This document shows positions 9,773-18,239 of a DNA stretch of 64,000 nt, piece after piece (positions within the stretch are counted from its first letter, which is position 1; every line of letters begins with the position of its first letter). The notes beneath the pieces were generated by a model. That model saw only the letters and a program-made list of their open reading frames with translations. It did not search any database and was not told the origin of the DNA. The DNA lies in NCBI RefSeq assembly GCF_006517255.1, contig NZ_CP041185.1:3596001-3660000 (forward strand). The letters are read 5' to 3'. The translations under genes were made by a program, and so were the position numbers. Origin of the DNA: Janthinobacterium tructae. Its GTDB lineage: Bacteria; Pseudomonadota; Gammaproteobacteria; Burkholderiales; Burkholderiaceae_D.

Positions 9773-9786
9773 AATCGATATCGATT
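9773..9786. promoter_or_regulatory. 14-bp perfect palindrome upstream of MHS transporter
   Basis: AATCGATATCGATT is a perfect 14-bp palindrome ending 14 bp before the transporter ATG, in a locally AT-rich stretch and touching the likely ribosome-binding GGAG. It could be an operator, but its base composition also allows chance. Confidence 0.35.
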
Positions 9787-9800
9787 GGAGACTAGATATT

Positions 9801-11132
9801 ATGGATAACAATCCGAACCATCCGAAAAAGGCCAAAGAGCTACGGAAAGTCGTGATGGCCAGCGTGATCGGCGCCACCATCGAGTGGTACGACTTCTTTT
9901 TATACGGCGTCGTCGCCGGCATCGTGTTCAGCAAGCTGTATTTCCCGGGCGGCGATCCGCTCGTCTCGACCATGCTGGCCTACGGCACCTTCGCCGTGGG
10001 CTTCTTGTCGCGCCCCATCGGCGGCGTGATCTTCGGCCATTTCGGCGACAAGATCGGCCGCAAGAGCATGCTGGTGATGACCCTGATGATCATGGGTGTC
10101 TCCACCTTCCTGATCGGCGTGCTGCCGACCTACGACCACATCGGCTACTGGGCGCCCGGCCTGCTGCTGTTCCTGCGCGTGCTGCAGGGCATCGGCCTCG
10201 GTGGCGAATGGGGCGGCGCCGTGCTGATGGCGTATGAATATGCGCCGCCGAAAGAGCGCGGCTTCTATGCCAGCCTGCCGCAGATCGGCCTGGCCATCGG
10301 CCTGTGCCTCGCTTCCGGCGTGGTGGCGATCCTGTCGTACAGCCTGACGGACGCGCAATTCTTGTCGTGGGGCTGGCGCGTTGCCTTCATTTTATCTGCG
10401 GCCCTGGTCTTCATCGGCATGTGGATACGCCTGAACGTGATGGAAACGCCGGAATTTCAGGCGGTGAAAGAGAAGAACGCGGAGACGCAGATTCCGTTTT
10501 TCGACCTGCTGAAGCGCTATCCGGGCAATGTATTGAAAGGCATGGGCGCGCGCTATATCGACGGTGTGTTCTTCAATATCTTCGGCGTGTTTTCCATCAC
10601 CTATCTGACCAACACCATCAAGATCGCCCGCACGGAAGCGCTGATGGGCGTGATGGCGTCGGCCGTCGTGATGTGCTTCTGCATCCCCTTCTTCGGCCGC
10701 CTGTCGGACCGCATCGGCCGCAGCAAGGTGTTCTTCTGGGGTTCGCTGATCACGGGCGTGTCGTCGATTCCCGCCTTCTGGATCATGCTGCGTCACGCCG
10801 ACAATCCGCTGCTGCTGTGGTGTTCCGTGATCATCCCGCTGGGCGTGCTGTATTCGGCCGTGTACGGCCCGGAAGCGGCCCTGTTCTGCGACCTGTTCGA
10901 CGCCAAGGTGCGCTACACGGGCATCTCCTTCGTGTACCAGTTCTCCGGCATCTTCGCCAGCGGCCTGACTCCCATCATCGCCACCTACCTGCTGAAAACG
11001 GGCAATGGCGAGCCGTGGCACATCGTCGGCTACATCCTGTTCGCCTCCCTCGTCTCGGCCGTCAGCGTGGCCATGATCGGCAAGGGCGGCTCGCAGCCCG
11101 ATGGCCGCATGAAGACGGCGCACGCAAGGTAA
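9801..11132 (+). CDS. MFS transporter, metabolite:H+ symporter (MHS) family
   Basis: A 443-residue, 12-helix inner-membrane carrier of the MHS branch of the major facilitator superfamily (relatives of ShiA, ProP and KgtP). It shows the family opening (KVVMASVIGATIEWYDFFLYG), the loop 2-3 motif GHFGDKIGRK and the matching loop 8-9 motif GRLSDRIGRS. It would import a small organic acid or betaine with protons. The start at MDNNPNHP is preferred over in-frame starts upstream because it puts the first helix about 20 residues in and has GGAG upstream. Its position after the GMC oxidoreductase suggests shared control, though a 130-bp gap allows its own promoter. Confidence 0.9.
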   Translation: MDNNPNHPKKAKELRKVVMASVIGATIEWYDFFLYGVVAGIVFSKLYFPGGDPLVSTMLAYGTFAVGFLSRPIGGVIFGHFGDKIGRKSMLVMTLMIMGVSTFLIGVLPTYDHIGYWAPGLLLFLRVLQGIGLGGEWGGAVLMAYEYAPPKERGFYASLPQIGLAIGLCLASGVVAILSYSLTDAQFLSWGWRVAFILSAALVFIGMWIRLNVMETPEFQAVKEKNAETQIPFFDLLKRYPGNVLKGMGARYIDGVFFNIFGVFSITYLTNTIKIARTEALMGVMASAVVMCFCIPFFGRLSDRIGRSKVFFWGSLITGVSSIPAFWIMLRHADNPLLLWCSVIIPLGVLYSAVYGPEAALFCDLFDAKVRYTGISFVYQFSGIFASGLTPIIATYLLKTGNGEPWHIVGYILFASLVSAVSVAMIGKGGSQPDGRMKTAHAR

Positions 11133-11150
11133 GACATCGCGGCGTAAAAA

Positions 11151-11179
11151 AAGGCAGGCCTCTTGCGAGCGCCTGCCTT
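11151..11179 (-). terminator. Rho-independent terminator of purM (works both ways)
   Basis: Stem AAGGCAGGC / GCCTGCCTT with a loop of 11 bases. On the minus strand the stem is followed by a run of seven T, making a strong purM terminator; on the plus strand GTTTGTT follows, so it may also stop transcription from the MHS transporter gene. Confidence 0.85.
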
Positions 11180-11197
11180 GTTTGTTCAAGCTAAAGC

Positions 11198-12241
11198 TTA
11201 GATGACAATGGTCTGGTGCTCATCACCCACGCGCGCGCGGATGGTGCCGATGCGCGAGACGGTTTCGCCGGCCGCTTGCAATTGCGCGATGGCGGCGTCC
11301 GCGTTTTCCTGCGAAACGATGACGGTCATGCCGATGCCGCAGTTGAAGACGCGGTGCATTTCAGCGTCAGCCACGCCGCCATGCTGTTGCAGCCACGTGA
11401 ACAGCGGCGGCATGGTCCATGCCTTCGAGTCCAGTTCAGCCACCAGGCCAGGCTGCAGCACGCGCGGGATGTTTTCCACCAGGCCGCCACCGGTGATGTG
11501 CACCATGCCTTTGACTTCCATGGCGTCCATCAGTGCCAGCAGCGGCTTGACGTAGATGCGCGTCGGCTGCATCAGCACGTCGGCGAGTTTACGGCCGTGG
11601 AAGTCGCCTTCCAGGTCCGGTTTTGCCACTTCGATGATCTTGCGCACCAGCGAGTAACCGTTCGAGTGCACGCCCGACGAGGCCAGGCCCAGCACCACGT
11701 CGCCCGGGGCGATCTTGGTGCCGTCGATGATTTTCGATTTTTCCACGGCGCCGACGGCAAAACCTGCCAGGTCGTATTCGCCGGCCGGGTACATGCTCGG
11801 CATTTCCGCCGTTTCGCCGCCGATCAGCGCGCAACCCGCTTGTTCGCAACCCTGGGCGATGCCCTTGATGACGTCGGTGGCAATCGCCACGTCCAGCTTG
11901 CCGCAAGCGAAATAGTCGAGGAAGAACAGCGGTTCGGCGCCTTGCACCAGGATATCGTTGACGCTCATGGCGACCAGGTCGATGCCGACCGTGTCATGGC
12001 GGTTCAGTTCGAACGCCAGGCGCAATTTGGTGCCGACGCCGTCGGTGCCCGAGACCAGCACCGGTTCCTTGTACTTCTTGCTGATTTCGAACATGGCGCC
12101 AAAACCGCCCAGGCCGCCCATCACGCCTTCGCGCAGGGTGCGCTTGGCAAACGGCTTGATTGCTTCGACTAAAGCGTCGCCTGCGTCGATATCGACGCCA
12201 GCGTCACGGTAGGAAAGGGAAACATTAGAAGTCTGGTTCAT
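11198..12241 (-). CDS. purM: Phosphoribosylformylglycinamidine cyclo-ligase (AIR synthetase)
   Basis: A 347-residue cytosolic enzyme that closes the imidazole ring in de novo purine synthesis, converting FGAM to AIR with ATP. Length matches the family (E. coli 345). Conserved segments include the N-terminal [24 protein letters not shown], the [21 protein letters not shown] block and [14 protein letters not shown]. The start is taken at [15 protein letters not shown]; a few in-frame residues upstream are not typical of PurM. It is transcribed alone, divergent from the AI-2E family permease gene across 188 bp, and ends at a strong terminator. Confidence 0.97.
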   Translation of the reverse strand: MNQTSNVSLSYRDAGVDIDAGDALVEAIKPFAKRTLREGVMGGLGGFGAMFEISKKYKEPVLVSGTDGVGTKLRLAFELNRHDTVGIDLVAMSVNDILVQGAEPLFFLDYFACGKLDVAIATDVIKGIAQGCEQAGCALIGGETAEMPSMYPAGEYDLAGFAVGAVEKSKIIDGTKIAPGDVVLGLASSGVHSNGYSLVRKIIEVAKPDLEGDFHGRKLADVLMQPTRIYVKPLLALMDAMEVKGMVHITGGGLVENIPRVLQPGLVAELDSKAWTMPPLFTWLQQHGGVADAEMHRVFNCGIGMTVIVSQENADAAIAQLQAAGETVSRIGTIRARVGDEHQTIVI

Positions 12242-12429
12242 GGTGTGGTGGCAGCGGAGGCGGTAAAATAGAAGGCGGATACCCGCCGGCACGCGCGCGC
12301 AAGCATGTTTTTCAACATCGTGCGGCAGGACGCCAGCGGGTGAATTCGGTCGATCAAGTCGCTATTTTATCAAACTGCCCCGCCATTTCGTAATTAACTG
12401 CCTTTTTTTAACGCAACAGCACAAACTAC

Positions 12430-13512
12430 ATGCCATTCGCCATCACCGCCGAGCAGAAGCAAACAGCATTTTGGATCGCGGTCTGGCTGGCATTCTTGCT
12501 GCTGCTCGTCAGCCTGGGCCCCATCCTGACGCCCTTCCTGGCCGCCGCCATCCTCGCCTACGTGCTCAATCCGGGCGTGGACCGCTTGCAACGCCTGCAT
12601 TACAAGCGCTTTTACGTGCCCCGTCCGCTGGCCGTGCTGGTCGTCGTGGTGTTGTTTTTCCTCGCCATCACGGCGCTGGTGCTGATCGTCGTGCCGGTAT
12701 TGCAAAAGGAAATTCCCCTGCTGCAAGCGCAGATCCCGCAGTTTCTCAGCAAGGCCAACGAGCTGCTGGCGCCGAAACTGCGCGACCTGGGCATCCGCGT
12801 ACGCCTCGACGGCACGGGCATCAAACGCATGCTGAGCCAGCAGATGGCCACCAGTGGCGATGAAATCTGGAGCACCGTGCTGGCCTCGGCCCGCATCGGC
12901 GGTACGGCCGTGCTGGGCTGGCTGGCCACCGTGGTGCTGATCCCGGTCGTGTTGTTCTATCTGTTGCTGGACTGGCATCCGATGCTGGCGCGCATCGCCG
13001 CTGCCGTGCCGCGCCGCTGGGTGGGCCGCACGGTGGGCATGGCGCAGGAAGTCGACACCCTGCTGGCGCAATACCTGCGCGGCCAGTTGCTCGTCATGCT
13101 GGTGCTGGCCACGTATTACTCGGCGGCGCTGGCCATCGCCGGTTTTGAAGTGGCATTGCCTGTCGGCATCATTACGGGCTTGCTGGTGTTCATCCCCTAC
13201 CTGGGCTTCGGCCTGGGGCTGATGCTGGCCCTGATCGCCGCCCTGCTGCAGTTTGCCGACTGGAGCGGCGTGATCGCCGTCGCCGTCATCTACGGCTGCG
13301 GCCAGGTCATCGAAGGCTTTTTCCTCACGCCGCGCCTGGTGGGCGAACGCATCGGTCTGAACCCGCTGGCCGTGATCTTTGCTTTATTGGCATTCGGACA
13401 ACTGTTCGGTTTCGTCGGCGTTTTGCTCGCTTTACCCGCTTCTGCCATCCTGATGGTCGCTTTTAAGCATCTAAGACGCCACTACCTGTCCAGCACCTTC
13501 TATAATGCGTGA
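12430..13512 (+). CDS. AI-2E family transporter (PerM/YdiK-like permease)
   Basis: A 360-residue polytopic membrane protein of the AI-2E / UPF0118 family with about eight hydrophobic helices and the conserved C-terminal segment QVIEGFFLTPRLVGERIGLNPLAVIFALLAFG. Members include the AI-2 exporter TqsA and Na+(K+)/H+ antiporters, so the true cargo is open. In many betaproteobacteria this gene lies between purM and hda, as here; that conserved linkage is the best evidence that it is a housekeeping gene. Start chosen at MPFAITAEQ, giving the expected length. Confidence 0.9.
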   Translation: MPFAITAEQKQTAFWIAVWLAFLLLLVSLGPILTPFLAAAILAYVLNPGVDRLQRLHYKRFYVPRPLAVLVVVVLFFLAITALVLIVVPVLQKEIPLLQAQIPQFLSKANELLAPKLRDLGIRVRLDGTGIKRMLSQQMATSGDEIWSTVLASARIGGTAVLGWLATVVLIPVVLFYLLLDWHPMLARIAAAVPRRWVGRTVGMAQEVDTLLAQYLRGQLLVMLVLATYYSAALAIAGFEVALPVGIITGLLVFIPYLGFGLGLMLALIAALLQFADWSGVIAVAVIYGCGQVIEGFFLTPRLVGERIGLNPLAVIFALLAFGQLFGFVGVLLALPASAILMVAFKHLRRHYLSSTFYNA

Positions 13513-13534
13513 CAAGGTGACTGACACAAGCTGC

Positions 13535-13630
13535 TGCGCGTCGCACTTTGCGGCCGGTGATGCTCACCGTACTACAGTACGGTTGCGCTTCTCGGCCACA
13601 AATCGCTGCCGCTCGCTACGCTTCTGTCAG
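13535..13630. repeat. Candidate palindromic intergenic element
   Basis: The 213-bp gap before hda contains a perfect hairpin CCGTAC-TACA-GTACGG at 13567-13582, extended by weaker pairing outward (GGCCG near 13551, CGGCC near 13593), with no following T-run. It looks like a REP-type intergenic element more than a terminator or gene. Copy number elsewhere cannot be seen from this window. The AT-rich stretch 13646-13680 probably holds the hda promoter. Confidence 0.4.
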
Positions 13631-13725
13631 GCACTCGATACGACTACAATGTTAAATTAATAAAAATCCAACAACAGCGACGACGACGCACAAGCAGTAA
13701 TGAAAAACAGGACAAGGCGTACGCC

Positions 13726-14394
13726 ATGAAACAACTGGTGCTCGATTTAGGCACAGACCAGGCGCACAGCCTCGATACCTTCGAGGTGGGACAGAATGCC
13801 GAAGTGGCGCAGCTGATGCGACAGTTCGCCGCGCGCACGTCGCGCGAACATTTTGCCTACCTGTGGGGCGAACTGGCCGCCGGCAAGAGCCATCTGCTCA
13901 AGGCCCTGGCCAGCACCGAGCGCGCGCGCTATATTTCGCCGTTCTCGATCGAGTCCGAATTCGTGTATTCGCCCGACGTCGACCTGTACCTGCTCGACGA
14001 CTGCGAAAAGCTCTCGCCGCTGGCGCAGATCGATGCCTTTGCCCTGTTCAATGAAATCCGCGCCAACAAGGCCTATATGGTGTGCAGTGGCGCCGTGCCG
14101 CCGGCCGTGCTGCCCGTGCGCGAAGACTTGCGCACGCGCATGGGCTGGGGCCTGATCTATCAAATCCACGGCTTGACCGACGATGAAAAAATCGCCGCCC
14201 TGACCCAGGCGGCCACCACCCGCGGCTTGACCTTGTCGCCGGGCGTGTTACCCTATCTGCTGTCCCATTTCCGGCGCGACATGCGTTCGCTGTCGACGAT
14301 GCTGGACTCTCTCGACCTCTACTCCCTTGAAACCCAACGCCCGATCACCTTGCCATTGTTGCGCGAGTTGCTGCAGGCGGAAGCGAAAGAATGA
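13726..14394 (+). CDS. hda: DnaA regulatory inactivator Hda
   Basis: A 222-residue DnaA-like AAA+ protein lacking the DnaA DNA-binding domain. With the DNA-loaded beta clamp it stimulates DnaA-ATP hydrolysis and prevents re-initiation of replication. The N-terminus MKQLVLDLG contains the expected clamp-binding motif (QLVLDL at residues 3-8). A Walker A-like GELAAGKSHLL and a Walker B-like LYLLDDCEKL follow, and the C-terminal lid reads LSHFRRDMRSL. It overlaps the next gene by 4 nt (ATGA), implying translational coupling. Hda between the AI-2E permease and a HAD phosphatase is a common Burkholderiales order. Confidence 0.93.
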   Translation: MKQLVLDLGTDQAHSLDTFEVGQNAEVAQLMRQFAARTSREHFAYLWGELAAGKSHLLKALASTERARYISPFSIESEFVYSPDVDLYLLDDCEKLSPLAQIDAFALFNEIRANKAYMVCSGAVPPAVLPVREDLRTRMGWGLIYQIHGLTDDEKIAALTQAATTRGLTLSPGVLPYLLSHFRRDMRSLSTMLDSLDLYSLETQRPITLPLLRELLQAEAKE

Positions 14395-15065
14395 TGAATC
14401 TGGCCCTGTTTGACCTCGACCACACCCTGCTGCCCATCGACTCGGATCACGAGTGGGGCGAATTCCTGGTACGCATCGGTGCCGTGGACGCCGCCGAATT
14501 CACCCGTCGCAACGACGAATTTTTCGCGCAGTACCAGGCCGGCACCCTGGACCCGGTGGAATACCTGGAATTCTCGCTCGGCACGCTGGCGCAGTTTCCG
14601 CGCGAACGCCTGGAAGCGCTGCACCGGCAATTCATGGCCGAAGTGGTCTTGCCGTCGATCCGCCCCGAAGTCGTGGCCCTGCTCAAGCAGCACCAGGACG
14701 CGGGCGATTTGCTGGCCATCGTCACGGCCACCAACCATTTCATCACCAAGCCCATCGCCGATGCGCTGGGCGTCGAGCATCTGCTGGCCGCCATGCCCGA
14801 ATATGACGCGCAAGGCAACGTCACGGGCAAGCTGCTGGGCACGCCGACCCTGGGCGCGGGCAAGCTGACCCACACCCACGCCTGGCTGGAAAAGATGGGC
14901 AAGGAACTGGGGCAGTTCGAGCGCAGCTATTTTTACAGCGATTCACACAACGACATTCCCTTGCTGTCGGTCGTGACCCACCCTGTCGCGACCAATCCCA
15001 ACACCGCTTTGAGCGCACACGCATCCCTCCACGGCTGGCCATCACTCCACTTATTCAATGATTAA
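14391..15065 (+). CDS. HAD-IB family phosphatase (SerB-like)
   Basis: A 224-residue haloacid-dehalogenase hydrolase, subfamily IB, the group that includes phosphoserine phosphatases. Motif I is FDLDHTLLPIDSDHEW (nucleophile Asp in DLD), motif II is near IVTATNHFITKPIA, and motif III/IV is SDSHNDIPLL. It would hydrolyse a small phosphomonoester; the substrate is not defined. Two ATGs 3 nt apart both fit the start. It overlaps hda by 4 nt and pcnB by 8 nt, so hda, this gene, pcnB and folK form one coupled operon. Confidence 0.9.
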   Translation: MMNLALFDLDHTLLPIDSDHEWGEFLVRIGAVDAAEFTRRNDEFFAQYQAGTLDPVEYLEFSLGTLAQFPRERLEALHRQFMAEVVLPSIRPEVVALLKQHQDAGDLLAIVTATNHFITKPIADALGVEHLLAAMPEYDAQGNVTGKLLGTPTLGAGKLTHTHAWLEKMGKELGQFERSYFYSDSHNDIPLLSVVTHPVATNPNTALSAHASLHGWPSLHLFND

Positions 15066-16431
15066 AAAATTCATCCGCAAGATCCTCGGCGTTAAAAAAG
15101 AGGCAGCGCGCGACACCACGGCACCCATCGTGCTCGGTCCCGCGCAACACGGAATCGACCCGAAACTGGTGTCGTCGAATGCCATCCGCGTCACCAGCAG
15201 CCTGCAGGAAGCCGGTTTTGAGGCCTTTGTCGTCGGCGGCGCCGTGCGCGACCTGCTGCTGGGCGTCAAACCCAAAGACTTCGACATCGCCACCAACGCC
15301 ACGCCGGAACAGGTCAAGCGATTGTTCCGCCGCGCCTTCATCATCGGCAAGCGCTTCCAGATCGTGCACGTGATGTTCGGCCAGGATTTGCTGGAAGTGA
15401 CGACCTTCCGCGGCGCCGGCGCCGACTCCGCACCGAAGGATGAACATGGCCGCGTCCTGCGCGACAATACCTTCGGCTTGCAGCACGAAGATGCGCTGCG
15501 CCGCGACTTCACCATCAACGCCATGTACTACAACCCGGCCACGCAGGAAGTACTCGATTACCACGGCGGCGTGGAAGATATCCGCGCCAAGACCCTGCGC
15601 ATGATCGGCAAGCCCGAAGAGCGCTACCGCGAAGATCCCGTGCGCATGCTGCGCGTGGTGCGCTTTGCCGCCAAGCTGAAATTCACCATCGAGCCGCATA
15701 CGGCCGCGCCGATTCCCATCATGGCGCCGCTGATCAACAATGTGCCGGCGCCGCGCGTGTTCGACGAGATGCTGAAACTGCTGATGAGCGGCCACGCACT
15801 GGCCTGCCTGCAGCAGTTGCGCAAGGAAGGCTTGCATCATGGCTTGCTGCCGCTGCTCGACGTGGTGCTGGAGCAGCCGCTGGGCGCGAAATTCGTCACC
15901 CTGGCGCTGGACGCCACGGATCAACGCATCGCCGCCGGCAAGACCGTCTCGCCAGGCTTCCTGTTTGCCTCGCTGCTGTGGCACCAGGTGCTGGAAAAAT
16001 GGACGGCCTACCGCGCCGCCGGCGAGTCAACCATCCCCGCGCTGCACCTGGCAGCCGACGACGTGCTCGACTCGCAAACGGAAAAACTGGCCCTGCAGCG
16101 CAAGATCGGTTCGGACATGCGCGACATCTGGTCGATGCAGCCGCGCTTCGAGCGCCGCGTCGGCAAGGCGCCGCATAAACTGCTGGAACACCTGCGCTTC
16201 CGCGCCGGCTACGACTTCCTGCTGCTGCGCTGCGCCTCGGGCGAGATCGACATGGAGATCGGCGAGTGGTGGACAGCCTTTTATGAGGGTGACGAGGAAA
16301 CGCGCGAAGCGCTGCTCGTCAGCGCGAATGCCGCGCCGGGCGCCGTCAAGAAGAAGCGCCCGCCACGCCGCAGCACGCGCAGCAAGACGAGTACAGGCGG
16401 CTCGACCACCGGCGGCAGCAGCGACGAATAA
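15058..16431 (+). CDS. pcnB: Poly(A) polymerase I
   Basis: A 457-residue nucleotidyltransferase of the tRNA-nucleotidyltransferase/poly(A) polymerase superfamily that adds 3' poly(A) tails and promotes RNA decay. The N-terminal catalytic head has GGAVRDLLLG at residues 60-69 and the metal-binding pair in KPKDFDIATN (about 72-80), followed by the RNA-binding neck typical of PcnB. The C-terminus is very basic (KKKRPPRRSTRSKTS) then Gly/Ser-rich, as in other poly(A) polymerases. CCA-adding activity is less likely given length and tail. It overlaps its upstream neighbour by 8 nt and folK by one base (TAATG). Confidence 0.93.
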   Translation: MIKKFIRKILGVKKEAARDTTAPIVLGPAQHGIDPKLVSSNAIRVTSSLQEAGFEAFVVGGAVRDLLLGVKPKDFDIATNATPEQVKRLFRRAFIIGKRFQIVHVMFGQDLLEVTTFRGAGADSAPKDEHGRVLRDNTFGLQHEDALRRDFTINAMYYNPATQEVLDYHGGVEDIRAKTLRMIGKPEERYREDPVRMLRVVRFAAKLKFTIEPHTAAPIPIMAPLINNVPAPRVFDEMLKLLMSGHALACLQQLRKEGLHHGLLPLLDVVLEQPLGAKFVTLALDATDQRIAAGKTVSPGFLFASLLWHQVLEKWTAYRAAGESTIPALHLAADDVLDSQTEKLALQRKIGSDMRDIWSMQPRFERRVGKAPHKLLEHLRFRAGYDFLLLRCASGEIDMEIGEWWTAFYEGDEETREALLVSANAAPGAVKKKRPPRRSTRSKTSTGGSTTGGSSDE

Positions 16432-16907
16432 TGGTCGTCACTGCTTACATCGGCATCGGTGCCAACCTGGGCGACGCGCGCGCGAACGTACAGGATGCGA
16501 TTGCGCGCCTGGCGCGCCTGCCCGGCGCATCCCTCGTGGACGCCTCGTCCAGCTACCGCACGGCGCCCATAGCTTCCAGCGGTGACGACTACATCAACGC
16601 CGTGGCGCGCATCACGACCACCCTGCCGGCCGAAGAGCTGCTGCTGGCGCTGCACGCCATCGAGGCGGCGCACGGGCGCGAGCGGCCCTACCGCAACGCC
16701 CCGCGCACCCTGGACCTGGATTTGCTGCTGTACGGCGATGAACGCATCGCCAGCGCCAGCCTGACGGTGCCGCATCCACGCATCACCGAGCGCGCCTTCG
16801 TGCTGGTGCCGCTGCTCGAACTGGCTCCCGCCGTCGTCGTGCCCGGCCTCGGGCTGGCGCAGGACTACCTGGCAAGCGTCGCTGACCAGGCCATCAGCCA
16901 ACTCTGA
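16431..16907 (+). CDS. folK: 2-amino-4-hydroxy-6-hydroxymethyldihydropteridine diphosphokinase
   Basis: A 158-residue HPPK enzyme that transfers pyrophosphate from ATP to 6-hydroxymethyl-7,8-dihydropterin in folate synthesis. The family opening AYIGIGANLGDARANV and the signature RPYRNAPRTLDLDLLLYGDE (with the DLD metal ligands) are intact, and length matches E. coli FolK (159). It shares one base with pcnB; pcnB-folK coupling is common in proteobacteria. A GC-rich hairpin (16915-16937) lies just after the stop, before panB. Confidence 0.95.
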   Translation: MVVTAYIGIGANLGDARANVQDAIARLARLPGASLVDASSSYRTAPIASSGDDYINAVARITTTLPAEELLLALHAIEAAHGRERPYRNAPRTLDLDLLLYGDERIASASLTVPHPRITERAFVLVPLLELAPAVVVPGLGLAQDYLASVADQAISQL

Positions 16908-16914
16908 GCGCCAC

Positions 16915-16937
16915 GCGGCATTGCTCTACAATGCCGC
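16915..16937. other. Hairpin between folK and panB
   Basis: Perfect stem GCGGCATTG / CAATGCCGC with loop CTCTA, 8 bp after the folK stop. It lacks a T-run, so it is not a classic terminator; it may stabilise the folK mRNA end or overlap the panB promoter. Confidence 0.4.
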
Positions 16938-17015
16938 CCCTGCACGCCGCCATATAAAGTACTACACTAACGGCGTCGCAATAGCATCACCCCCCTTTCA
17001 CTCTAGAGAATACCT

Positions 17016-17891
17016 ATGTCCGCTTATTTGCAAGGAACAGATCTGGCCGCAAAAGACAAGGCCGCCACACCGGCGCCGGCGCCATCCAAGCCTGTCGCCA
17101 ACAAGGCCGTGACCATCCACACCCTGGCCACGCTGCGCGCCGCCCGCGAAAAGATCACCATGCTGACCTGCTATGACGCCAGCTTCGCGTCGCTGATGGA
17201 CCGCTGCGGCGTGGAGATCCTGCTGATCGGCGATTCGCTCGGCATGGTCTGCAACGGCCACAACTCCACCCTGCCCGTCACCGTGGCCGAACTGGCTTAC
17301 CACACGGCTTCCGTGGCGCGCGGCGCCAGGTCGGCCATGATCATGTCCGACCTGCCGTTCGGCGCGTATGGCACGCCCGAAACAGCGTATGCCAACGCCG
17401 TCATCCTGATGCAGGCAGGCGCGCACATGATCAAGATCGAAGGCGGCGCCTGGCTGGCCGAGACCGTCCGTTTCCTCACGCAGCGCGGCATCCCCATCTG
17501 CGCCCACATCGGCCTGACGCCGCAATCGGTGCATCAGCTGGGCGGCTACAAGGTGCAGGGCAAGAGCACGGAAAGCGCCACTGAGCTGAAGAACGACGCG
17601 CTGGCGCTGCAAAACGCGGGCGCCGCCATCGTGCTGATGGAAGCCATGCCGTCGCAGCTGGGCAAGGAAGTGACCGACATGCTGACCATCCCCACCATCG
17701 GCATCGGCGCCGGTCCCGACTGCTCGGGCCAGGTGCTCGTCATGCACGACATGCTGGGCGTGTTCCCAGGCCGCAAGGCGCGCTTCGTGCGCAACTTCAT
17801 GGAAGGCGCGGCCAGCATCGACGACGCCGTCACCGGCTATGTCAAGGCCGTCAAGGATGGCAGCTTCCCGGCGCTGGAACACTGCTTCTGA
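17016..17891 (+). CDS. panB: 3-methyl-2-oxobutanoate hydroxymethyltransferase
   Basis: A 291-residue TIM-barrel enzyme that transfers a hydroxymethyl group from methylene-tetrahydrofolate to alpha-ketoisovalerate, giving ketopantoate for pantothenate and CoA synthesis. Mg2+-binding Asp73 lies in IGDSLGMV, and [22 protein letters not shown] and the C-terminal [16 protein letters not shown] are characteristic. It is about 27 residues longer than E. coli PanB (264) because of an Ala/Pro/Lys-rich N-terminal lead; no better-placed ribosome site for a shorter start is visible. panC is not adjacent. A strong terminator follows. Confidence 0.95.
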   Translation: MSAYLQGTDLAAKDKAATPAPAPSKPVANKAVTIHTLATLRAAREKITMLTCYDASFASLMDRCGVEILLIGDSLGMVCNGHNSTLPVTVAELAYHTASVARGARSAMIMSDLPFGAYGTPETAYANAVILMQAGAHMIKIEGGAWLAETVRFLTQRGIPICAHIGLTPQSVHQLGGYKVQGKSTESATELKNDALALQNAGAAIVLMEAMPSQLGKEVTDMLTIPTIGIGAGPDCSGQVLVMHDMLGVFPGRKARFVRNFMEGAASIDDAVTGYVKAVKDGSFPALEHCF

Positions 17892-17905
17892 TCTTCTGAT
17901 CTAAC

Positions 17906-18238
17906 CTATTCAGGCGATATCGCCCCGGCACTCGCCGGGGCGATTTTTTTTTCGCGCAGCGTTTCTGTGCGTACAAACGCCACCTCCAGTCCAAAGAACT
18001 GCCCGATACGGTTCAGCGTCTGAATGGTCGGATTGCCTTTGCCGCTCTCGATCTCCTTGATGGTTTTCAGGCTGACCCCTCGGTGTTCCGCAAATTGGGC
18101 CTGCGTCAGGCGCGAGATGGCGCGCATTTCCTTGACGGCGTGCTGCAGCGTGACGGCGCCTGCTTCAATGGCTGCGTAAAGCACTACCCTGCGCTGCCGC
18201 AACTCTTCCTTGTCAACGGTCTTTTTCGTACGCGCCAT
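17906..18238 (-). CDS. HTH (XRE/HipB-like) regulator, putative antitoxin
   Basis: A 110-residue protein with one helix-turn-helix domain at about residues 36-88 (MRAISRLTQAQFAEHRGVSL through RIGQFFGLEVAF), the fold of HipB antitoxins. It starts one base after the stop of the HipA-like gene (TGACATG), so both are on one mRNA with the toxin-like gene first. The C-terminal tail (REKKIAPASAGAISPE) is encoded across the panB terminator hairpin and its poly-T run, so it is probably not conserved. It likely binds the pair's promoter and the HipA partner; that role is inferred from pairing. Confidence 0.82.
   Translation of the reverse strand: MARTKKTVDKEELRQRRVVLYAAIEAGAVTLQHAVKEMRAISRLTQAQFAEHRGVSLKTIKEIESGKGNPTIQTLNRIGQFFGLEVAFVRTETLREKKIAPASAGAISPE
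17919..17952 (+). terminator. Rho-independent terminator of panB
   Basis: Perfect 11-bp stem ATCGCCCCGGC / GCCGGGGCGAT with tetraloop ACTC followed by nine T. The same bases, read on the minus strand, encode the last residues of the convergent HTH gene. Confidence 0.92.
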
Positions 18239-18239
18239 G

